DNA of 12,467 nucleotides from Thermohalobaculum sp038524325. GTDB taxonomy: Bacteria > Pseudomonadota > Alphaproteobacteria > Rhodobacterales > Rhodobacteraceae. How positions within the stretch are numbered: the first letter of the stretch is position 1; each line of letters begins with the position of its first letter. The DNA is taken from assembly GCA_038524325.1 (NCBI GenBank), contig JBCBIS010000124.1:1-12467 (forward strand), written 5' to 3'. Under the pieces are notes generated by a model, which saw only the letters and a program-made list of their open reading frames with translations, searched no databases and had not been told where the DNA came from. Shown here piece by piece: positions 7,829 through 12,467 of this stretch. A program made the translations under genes and the position numbers.

Positions 7829-8598
7829 GCCGAAAGCGGGACCGGCGTGCTCTCGATCAGCGCGATCTGACCGCCATAGGCCGCGCGCAGATTTTCCTGG
7901 GTCATCACTTGCGCGACCGGCCCCTGGGCGATCACCCGGATATTCAGGAGCACCAGCCAGTCATAATATTGCTGCACCGTCGACAGGTCGTGATGGACGA
8001 CCACCACGGTCTTGCCCTGGTCGCGCAGAGCATGGAGCAGGCGCACGATCACCCGCTCGGTCGTGGCATCCACCCCGGCCATCGGCTCGTCGAGGAAGTA
8101 GATATCGGCCTCCTGCACCAGCGCGCGGGCGAGGAAGACGCGCTGCTGCTGCCCGCCGGAGAGCTGGCTGATCTGGCGATGCGCCAGATGCGCCAAGCCC
8201 ACATCCTCCAGCGCCGCCAGCGCCTTCGCACGGTCGGCCCGGCCCGGGCGGCGGAACCAGCCCAGATGCCCATAGCGACCCATCAGGACCACATCCAAGG
8301 CATCGGTCGGAAAATCCCAATCCACCGAGGCGCGCTGCGGCACATAGGCCACCCGCTTGCGCATTGCGCTGTAGGGATGGCCGAGCAGGCAGACATGCCC
8401 CGCCGTGGGCGGTGTCAGTCCCAGCACCGCCTTGAGCAGGGTCGACTTGCCCGCGCCATTGGGACCGAGCACCGCACACATCACGCCCGGCGGGATGTCG
8501 ACATCGATGTCCCAGAGGGCGGGCGCGCCCTGATAACTGACGGTGAGATCCTCGACATGAAGGGCAAGATCGGGTTCATGCAGGGAGGTCTCCCGCAT
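7825..8598 (-). CDS. mntB: Manganese/zinc ABC transporter ATP-binding protein MntB (TroB-like)
   Basis: Cytoplasmic ATPase of the importer, 257 residues. All motifs of an active ABC ATPase are present: Walker A GPNGAGKST (45-53), Q-loop Q88, signature LSGGQQQ (146-152), Walker B IYFLDEP (166-172) and the switch histidine H203 in VHHDL. MGRYGHLGWFRRPGRADR (106-123) is typical of the metal-transporting (TroB/SitB) branch. The frame stays open upstream to 8790, but that part only repeats the mntA region in another frame. I start at the ATG at 8598, one base after the mntA stop, with GGGGGC upstream and a normal family N-terminus. The stop overlaps the mntC start (ATGA). Confidence 0.95.
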   Translation of the reverse strand: MRETSLHEPDLALHVEDLTVSYQGAPALWDIDVDIPPGVMCAVLGPNGAGKSTLLKAVLGLTPPTAGHVCLLGHPYSAMRKRVAYVPQRASVDWDFPTDALDVVLMGRYGHLGWFRRPGRADRAKALAALEDVGLAHLAHRQISQLSGGQQQRVFLARALVQEADIYFLDEPMAGVDATTERVIVRLLHALRDQGKTVVVVHHDLSTVQQYYDWLVLLNIRVIAQGPVAQVMTQENLRAAYGGQIALIESTPVPLSA

Positions 8599-8599
8599 C

Positions 8600-9562
8600 T
8601 CAGCCCCCGAGATCCCAGCGGTCGGCCCAAGAGGCGAGCGCGTCCGGCAGCGGCGCCGGCGTGCCGCCGAGGGCGCGGACAATTGCCTGGGTGTTTGCGT
8701 GGAGCATACCGATATAGGTCCCTTCCGCGGTGCCCGGCGCGCCCATCGCGTCCGAATAAAGCTCGCCGCCGAGTTGCAGGTCGTGCCCACGCTCGGCGGC
8801 TGCGGCGATGACGGCCTCGACCGTGCGCGGGTTGATCGTGCTCTCGATGAATATGGCGGGGATTTTGCGTTCGACCACCAAGTCCACCATCCGGCGGATA
8901 TCGGCGATCCCCGCTTCGCTTTCGGTCGAGACGCCCTGGATGCCGATCACTTCGACACCATAGGCGCGCCCGTAATAGGCGAAGGCGTCATGGGCGGTCA
9001 GCAGGACACGCTGATCTTCGGGGACGCTGTCCATCGAGGCGCGGATCCATCCGTCCAGGGCGCGGAGTTCTCCGGCCACCTGCTCGGCCCGCGCCGCTGC
9101 ATCGGCGCAGCCCTGGTCGAGATCCGCCAGAATGCCGGCGACGGGGCCGGCGATCTCGGACCAGAGCGCGGCGTCCATCCAGAGATGCGGGTCCGGATAG
9201 GACGCCTCTTCGGACTGGATCAGACGATCCTGGCCGGCGCGTTCGGCGGCAGCCTCGGACACGGCCAGGACCGGTTTTCGGGCGCTCAGCTTGCCGAGCA
9301 CCTCGCCAAGCTGGCCTTCGAGATTGAGACCGGCGAAGAGGATCGCATCGGCCTGGGCCAGGGAGCGCGTGTCACCGGCGCTCGGCTGATAGAGATGGGG
9401 GTCGATGCCCGGGCCCATCATCACATCGACGCGGGCGCAGGTGCCGGCGATCCGCGCGGCGGGTTCGCCGACCATTCCGATTGTCGCGACGATCTCGGGC
9501 TGGGCTGCGGCGAGATCGGTGTTAAGGAGCAAGGCTCCGGTAAAACAGGCAAGAGTTCTCAT
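8600..9562 (-). CDS. mntA: Periplasmic manganese/zinc-binding protein MntA (TroA-like)
   Basis: Metal-binding receptor of the importer (cluster 9 / ZnuA-like fold), 320 residues. Residues 1-20 look like a short signal peptide with cleavage near AAA-QPEIVA; no lipobox is seen. Probable metal ligands by comparison with Treponema TroA are H56 (GIDPHLYQPS), H126 (PDPHLWMD), H191 (TAHDAFAYYG) and D271 (GGELYSDAMG). Three His plus Asp is the TroA pattern; strict Mn receptors such as PsaA have Glu at the third place, so zinc binding is possible too. There is no His-rich loop of the ZnuA type. An in-frame TAG upstream limits the start to the ATG at 9562, which lacks a clear ribosome binding site. First gene of the mntABCD operon. 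Confidence 0.93.
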   Translation of the reverse strand: MRTLACFTGALLLNTDLAAAQPEIVATIGMVGEPAARIAGTCARVDVMMGPGIDPHLYQPSAGDTRSLAQADAILFAGLNLEGQLGEVLGKLSARKPVLAVSEAAAERAGQDRLIQSEEASYPDPHLWMDAALWSEIAGPVAGILADLDQGCADAAARAEQVAGELRALDGWIRASMDSVPEDQRVLLTAHDAFAYYGRAYGVEVIGIQGVSTESEAGIADIRRMVDLVVERKIPAIFIESTINPRTVEAVIAAAAERGHDLQLGGELYSDAMGAPGTAEGTYIGMLHANTQAIVRALGGTPAPLPDALASWADRWDLGG

Positions 9563-9648
9563 GGAGCCGAAAGTGGGGCTGGACTGAGACTATGTCAATG
9601 CACTAAGAAAGTAAGGTGAAACTGAAAAATGCGGAGGAGGCAAAATCC
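9563..9648. promoter_or_regulatory. Divergent mntA / mntR control region
   Basis: The 86-bp gap between the importer and its likely repressor. TTGACA on the minus strand (9598-9593) matches the -35 consensus, but no convincing -10 lies 16-18 nt on; if it is used, transcription would begin almost at the mntA start codon. An imperfect dyad, TCTCA-N3-AGCC-N8-GGCT-N4-TGAGA (9557-9589), covers the mntA start. CTATGT at 9590-9595 equals one half of the E. coli MntR box, but its partner half is absent. The true MntR operator is therefore not settled. GGAGGAGG at 9633-9640 is a strong ribosome binding site for mntR. Confidence 0.45.
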
Positions 9649-10095
9649 ATGCCCCAGCCTGCGGAAACCCCCACCCGGCTCCGGGAAGCGAAGCGTCAGG
9701 CCCGCAGCTTCGAGACTGTGCGCGAGGCGCATCAGCGCGAAGTGGCCGAGGATTATGTCGAGATGATCGCCGATTTGCTGGACGTGGCGGGCGAGGCGCG
9801 CTCGGTCGATGTGGCCGAACGGATGGGGGTGACGACGGCGACCGTGAATACGACGCTCAATCGTCTGATCCGGGAAGGGCTTGTCCGCAAGGAGCCCTAT
9901 CGGTCGATCTTCCTGACAGAGGCGGGCCGGGCGCTGGCCGAGGCGGCCCGGGCGCGCCATGGGGTGGTGCTGGATTTCCTGCTGGCGCTGGGGGTCGATC
10001 GCGAGACCGCCGAGAGCGATGCCGAGGGGATCGAACATCACATCAGCGAGACGACCCTGGCCGCCCTGCGCCAGTTCGTCTGCGACCGGGCCTAG
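9649..10095 (+). CDS. mntR: Manganese-responsive transcriptional regulator MntR (DtxR family)
   Basis: Cytoplasmic Mn(II)-dependent DNA-binding repressor, 148 residues, of the E. coli MntR type (no SH3-like domain). After an N-terminal extension, FETVREAHQREVAEDYVEMI (21-40) closely follows E. coli MntR. The helix-turn-helix is at about 50-78 (SVDVAERMGVTTATVNTTLNRLI) with a wing to about 90. All six metal-ligand positions known from MntR are present: D35, E38, H104, E126, E129 and H130. The frame opens at a GTG at 9616, but the ATG at 9649 has GGAGGAGG eight bases upstream and is preferred. It is divergent from mntABCD, so it very likely represses that operon when manganese is plentiful. Confidence 0.95.
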   Translation: MPQPAETPTRLREAKRQARSFETVREAHQREVAEDYVEMIADLLDVAGEARSVDVAERMGVTTATVNTTLNRLIREGLVRKEPYRSIFLTEAGRALAEAARARHGVVLDFLLALGVDRETAESDAEGIEHHISETTLAALRQFVCDRA

Positions 10096-10198
10096 AGGCT
10101 TATCGAACCGGCAAGGTCCGGAATCGCCATGCGGGACGGATCATCTCGAGGGCTGGGCTGCCAGACATGGAGCGGTTGCGTCTGCGGTTCCGGCCGTG

Positions 10199-10276
10199 CC
10201 CGATCCAGCCCGGCGGAGCCACCGCCCGCCCCCACCCACCCCCCGGCGCGCGGCACCTCCGCCGGGCTGGATCGGG
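10199..10276. terminator. 20-bp perfect inverted repeat, candidate bidirectional terminator
   Basis: Arms at 10199-10218 and 10257-10276 are exactly complementary over 20 bp and enclose a 38-nt C-rich loop. Part of the right arm is repeated in tandem (GGCTGGATCGGG again at 10277-10288), so the left arm could pair with either copy (14 bp with the second). It lies between the ends of the convergent mntR and GST genes, where a two-way terminator is expected. No T-tract follows. The rest of the 219-bp gap (10096-10198 and 10305-10314) shows nothing further I can name. Confidence 0.5.
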
Positions 10277-10304
10277 GGCTGGATCGGGCGTGGGTGTTTG
10301 GGGG
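10225..10304. other. Predicted G-quadruplex motifs on both strands around the inverted repeat
   Basis: The minus strand of 10225-10244 has four G-runs separated by single bases (6, 3, 5 and 3 G with loops T, T, C), a pattern expected to fold into a stable parallel quadruplex. It lies within the loop of the inverted repeat. On the plus strand, 10274-10304 has runs of at least 3 G with spacers of 7, 3 and 5, also fitting the usual G3+N1-7 rule. In a GC-rich genome such motifs occur by chance, but the single-base loops of the first are uncommon. Confidence 0.55.
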
Positions 10305-10314
10305 TGGTCCGCGA

Positions 10315-10926
10315 TCAGGCGAGCGCTTTGGCCGCGGCCTCCTGCGCGCGGCGATAGGCCGGGCGCTCGGTCAGGCCGCGGAAATAGGTCTTCAGCCGCC
10401 CGGCCGGGATCTCCCATTTGAGCAGACCCTTGGCCCAGAGGCCGCAATGGCCGAGCAGGATATCGGGCACCGTGAAGCGCTCCCCCATTGCAAAGGGCCC
10501 GTCGCCGAGGCGCCGGTCGAGGGCGGAGAGGCCGCGCTGGAACTCGGCCTCGAGATGGGTCTTGGCCGCCGCGACCCGCAGTTCCTCGGGCAGGGCGAAG
10601 CTGTGCTTGGCATGGGTCCAGAGCGGGCCCTCGATCTCGTCGATCACGGTCAGGACCATCGCATCCTGCGCCGCCCGCTCGACCGTGCCGGGGGGAAAGC
10701 TGCAGCTGTCATGCCGGTCCGCGAGGAACTGGCAGATCGCCATACTGTCTATCAGCACCGTGTCGCCGTCCACCAAGGCGGGGATCTTGCCCGAGGGGTT
10801 GATCGCCTTCGCCTCGGCGCTGGCCGGTTGCACCGGGTCGATCTGGTAGGGGAGCGCAAGCTCCTCCATCATCCAGATCACCCGGAAAGCCCGGCTCTGC
10901 GGGGTGCCGACGATGGTATAGGTCAT
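10315..10926 (-). CDS. Glutathione S-transferase family protein
   Basis: Cytosolic GST-fold protein, 203 residues, the normal length. The N-terminal thioredoxin-like domain (1-75) shows TPQSRAFRVIWMMEEL (8-23), the cis-proline loop NPSGKIPALVDG (43-54) and the glutathione-binding acidic-Ser pair D60-S61 in the DSMAIC segment. The C-terminal all-helical domain has GERFTVPDILLGHCGLWA, the family's conserved N-capping box region with its aspartate. S11 is the likeliest catalytic position, but the class is uncertain. The frame remains open upstream to 11472; the ATG at 10926 is chosen because it gives the standard GST N-terminus and overlaps the preceding stop as ATGA. Last gene of a three-gene coupled set; substrate unknown. 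Confidence 0.93.
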   Translation of the reverse strand: MTYTIVGTPQSRAFRVIWMMEELALPYQIDPVQPASAEAKAINPSGKIPALVDGDTVLIDSMAICQFLADRHDSCSFPPGTVERAAQDAMVLTVIDEIEGPLWTHAKHSFALPEELRVAAAKTHLEAEFQRGLSALDRRLGDGPFAMGERFTVPDILLGHCGLWAKGLLKWEIPAGRLKTYFRGLTERPAYRRAQEAAAKALA

Positions 10927-11885
10927 GGTGTCTCGCCTATCGATAAGTCTCCGTGGAGGGCCTGGCGGATCGTGGCCCGGATCCGCTCGGGCGTAAAGCC
11001 GCTGCGGTCGTAGAGGCGGGGAATGCGGCAGTCGGGCCTGTCCTCCAGCGCCAGGATCATCTGTGCCAGGACGCGTCGCGCATGCCCCTTGGGTGCTGCT
11101 TTCACGGCGCGTTGCAGCAGCAGAGTCATGCGCTGATCGCTGATCTCGGCCATGGCGGCGGAGGCCAGCTCGACCTGCGGCGGCAGATGATCGACCCCGA
11201 AGACCACCGTGTTGCGCGCGCACCAGGCGATCGGGCGCAGCGCATGGGCCAGCATCTGCATCTGCGCGGGGATCCAGGGCTGGCGCCAATGCTGATAGTC
11301 CTGATGCACGATCACCGAACGTCCCGGGATCAGCGCCGGGAAGAAACTGCGCAGGATCGCGTCGCCGGTGGCCGGGGTTTTCATCGCATCGACGAACAGA
11401 ATCTCGATGGGTCCGCCTTGCCAATGCTCGTCGGCGATATCGGTCTTGTGGAGGTCCACCCGGTCCTCCCAAGGGGTCAGCAGCCGCCGGGCGCAGGGCA
11501 GCAGGTTCGAGCCCCAGAACCGTGGCACGCCGTTGTCGTAGAGAAACTTCTGTTTGTGCTCGGGCGAGATGGTGAAGAAATCGAAGGCGTGGATCGGGCC
11601 GGTCTTGCCCGGGTTTGCCGCCGTGCCCGCGGCGAGGCGGGCGGTCGAGCCGCCGGCGAAACAGCCAAGATCGCAGATCGCCCCGGCACCTTCGGCCCAG
11701 GACGCTCCCAGCCAGTGGAGCAGGCGGCCCTCCTCCTCGGTCAGCATGGTCGGCACGGCCAGGGCCTCTGCCGGCGGGTCCCAGGCCGGATCGTCCCAGG
11801 GGCGTGTGGCAAAGGCCGCATAGGGATCGGCCCGTGTCACCTCTTCAACCCGTTCCGATGGCGTAAATTCGGTCATTTCAGTCAT
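10923..11885 (-). CDS. Class I SAM-dependent methyltransferase-like protein
   Basis: A 320-residue protein with a Rossmann-type methyltransferase core. Motif I is CDLGCFAGGSTARLA (71-85), the SAM-binding loop; IHAFDFF (98-104) carries the acidic residue expected after strand 2; IEILFVDAMKT (160-170) and SVIVHQDYQHW (190-200) resemble motifs of the TylF/CmcI-like (Methyltransf_24) group, in which aspartates may bind Mg2+. Residues 250-320 form an extra, mainly helical tail that I do not recognise. There is no signal peptide or membrane segment. The start may be the ATG at 11885, overlapping the upstream stop by 8 bp, or the ATG at 11876, one base after it; neither has a clear ribosome binding site, so coupling is likely. 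The stop overlaps the GST start. Substrate unknown; methyl transfer itself is inferred from the fold. Confidence 0.75.
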   Translation of the reverse strand: MTEMTEFTPSERVEEVTRADPYAAFATRPWDDPAWDPPAEALAVPTMLTEEEGRLLHWLGASWAEGAGAICDLGCFAGGSTARLAAGTAANPGKTGPIHAFDFFTISPEHKQKFLYDNGVPRFWGSNLLPCARRLLTPWEDRVDLHKTDIADEHWQGGPIEILFVDAMKTPATGDAILRSFFPALIPGRSVIVHQDYQHWRQPWIPAQMQMLAHALRPIAWCARNTVVFGVDHLPPQVELASAAMAEISDQRMTLLLQRAVKAAPKGHARRVLAQMILALEDRPDCRIPRLYDRSGFTPERIRATIRQALHGDLSIGETP

Positions 11886-12411
11886 TGTCGCTCAGCCCGG
11901 CCCCGGCCCCGGCCAGCCGCGAGGCCGCGCTGGCGGGGACATATGTTTCCTGCGCCAGAGTGTCGAGGCAAGCGATTACCGTTTCGTCGATATCGGGATG
12001 TTCCATCGGGGCGGGCGTCGGCGCGCCGCGTGACCTGCGGGTGAAATGTTTGCCCGGAGAGGTCTCGGCATATCCGGCGATCTCGAGGAACGGCCGCAGC
12101 AGCAGGGGCTGCACCACGCCGGTCAGGTGAATTTGGTCCCAGCCAGGCAGGTCGGCATGATCGCTGATCGCCATGCCTGCAGCCAGCGGGCAGAGACGGC
12201 CCGCGGGGGAGGAGATATGGCCGGTTTCGGCGGTCAGCGCCTCTCCCGGCCAGTCGTGCAGCAGATCCGCCAGGGCGCGTGCGCCGGGGTGGCCGCGGGT
12301 CTCGAGCCAGCGCACCGCCATTCCGGCTTCCTCGGCCGTGCCCCAGCTGGCCCCGGCGCCGCGGATGGCCTTTGCGGCGAGGCGTTGCAGCTCACCCGGC
12401 GAGAGCCGCAT
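11878..12411 (-). CDS. DUF3726-like protein
   Basis: A 177-residue protein of unknown function. The N-terminus MRLSPGELQRLAAKAIRGAG with SWGTAEEAGMAVRWLETRG (residues 1-40) matches what I recall of DUF3726, a family found largely in Rhodobacterales. No catalytic motif, signal peptide or membrane segment is visible. The tail (about 160-177) is Ala/Gly-rich and probably disordered. Members I recall are slightly longer (around 200 or more), so the C-terminal part may be shortened. The ATG at 12411 is preceded by GGGGGAGGG, a good ribosome binding site. It is first of a coupled set with the methyltransferase and GST genes. Family name from memory, no search done. Confidence 0.7.
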   Translation of the reverse strand: MRLSPGELQRLAAKAIRGAGASWGTAEEAGMAVRWLETRGHPGARALADLLHDWPGEALTAETGHISSPAGRLCPLAAGMAISDHADLPGWDQIHLTGVVQPLLLRPFLEIAGYAETSPGKHFTRRSRGAPTPAPMEHPDIDETVIACLDTLAQETYVPASAASRLAGAGAGLSDND

Positions 12412-12467
12412 GACCCTCCCCCTCTTTCCTGGCGGGAGAGGCCCGGTTGAGATCCTCGGGCAGCGGA
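12392..12467 (-). CDS. Possible 3' end of an upstream gene (partial)
   Basis: In the frame offset from the DUF3726-like gene, the minus strand encodes about 24 residues (PLPEDLNRASPARKEGEGHA, then ALAG) ending at a TGA at 12394-12392. It would overlap the DUF3726-like start by 20 bp, a common arrangement in coupled operons, and it would explain why the right edge has no promoter-like sequence. The fragment is too short to assign a family, and it could be a chance open frame. Confidence 0.3.
   Translation of the reverse strand, partial: PLPEDLNRASPARKEGEGHAALAG

Noticed and set aside
6338..7870. 510-codon open frame on the plus strand opposite the permease genes
   Set aside because: Its product is rich in Gln, Arg and His with no domain pattern, and the opposite strand encodes two well-matched permeases with coupled starts.
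8599..8790. Upstream extension of the mntB frame
   Set aside because: The added 64 residues overlap the mntA 3' end and do not resemble an ABC ATPase; the ATG at 8598 sits one base after the mntA stop.
1977..9562. Functional link between the manganese importer and DnaE2 on the same strand
   Set aside because: Manganese can affect polymerase fidelity, but the two units are separated by two strong hairpins and 140 bp, so adjacency alone does not support a joint system.
9616..9648. GTG start for mntR
   Set aside because: The ATG at 9649 has a strong GGAGGAGG eight bases upstream; the GTG would place that site inside the coding region.
10096..10140. tRNA-like GGTTCGAT on the minus strand after mntR
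   Set aside because: The flanking bases do not form a T-stem, and no acceptor, D or anticodon arm could be found.
10927..11472. Upstream extension of the GST frame, giving 385 residues
   Set aside because: The extra part overlaps the methyltransferase gene in another frame and shows no motif, while the ATG at 10926 gives a standard GST N-terminus with an ATGA overlap.
1..12467. Insertion sequences, CRISPR arrays or phage genes
   Set aside because: No transposase, integrase or regularly spaced repeats were seen, and the base composition looks even apart from short promoter regions.

Overview
The window looks like the chromosome of a high-GC alphaproteobacterium, most likely of the Rhodobacterales (Paracoccaceae/Roseobacteraceae type). 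The grounds are the codon usage, the Rhodobacterales-like DnaE2 with a long linker inside its PHP domain, a TAXI-type TRAP receptor, a DUF3726-like protein, and ABC-type manganese uptake paired with an E. coli-type MntR. This placement is an inference from family resemblance; no species can be named.

Layout from left to right. (1) 1-884, minus: a TAXI-family TRAP solute receptor cut by the left edge, divergent from (2) a LysR-type regulator at 1012-1932, plus. They share a 127-bp control region with an A+T-rich patch and a 6+6 bp dyad. (3) 1977-5435, minus: a complete error-prone DNA polymerase DnaE2, convergent with the LysR gene and with no imuA or imuB beside it. (4) 5436-5575: a 140-bp gap holding two strong hairpins, one of them a 41-bp near-perfect palindrome. 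(5) 5576-9562, minus: a tightly packed four-gene manganese/zinc ABC importer in troABCD/mntABCD order. Both permeases carry C-terminal winged-helix-like tails. (6) 9649-10095, plus: mntR, divergent from the importer. (7) 10096-10314: a 219-bp gap between convergent genes with a 20-bp perfect inverted repeat whose loop has a quadruplex-type base pattern. (8) 10315-12411, minus: a translationally coupled set of a DUF3726-like protein, a SAM-dependent methyltransferase-like protein and a glutathione S-transferase, probably preceded by the 3' end of another gene at the right edge.

How the genes work together. The LysR protein probably controls the divergent TRAP uptake system. MntR most likely senses Mn(II) and represses the divergent ABC importer, which captures metal in the periplasm (MntA) and moves it through MntC/MntD with ATP hydrolysed by MntB. 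DnaE2 is a stand-alone SOS mutagenesis gene here. The GST/methyltransferase/DUF3726 genes form an operon of unknown purpose.

No IS element, CRISPR array, tRNA or rRNA gene was seen. No stretch over 300 bases lacks a gene. No wholly new system is evident. The most unusual items are the twin winged-helix tails on the manganese permeases, the palindrome before dnaE2, and the quadruplex-in-hairpin terminator candidate after mntR.
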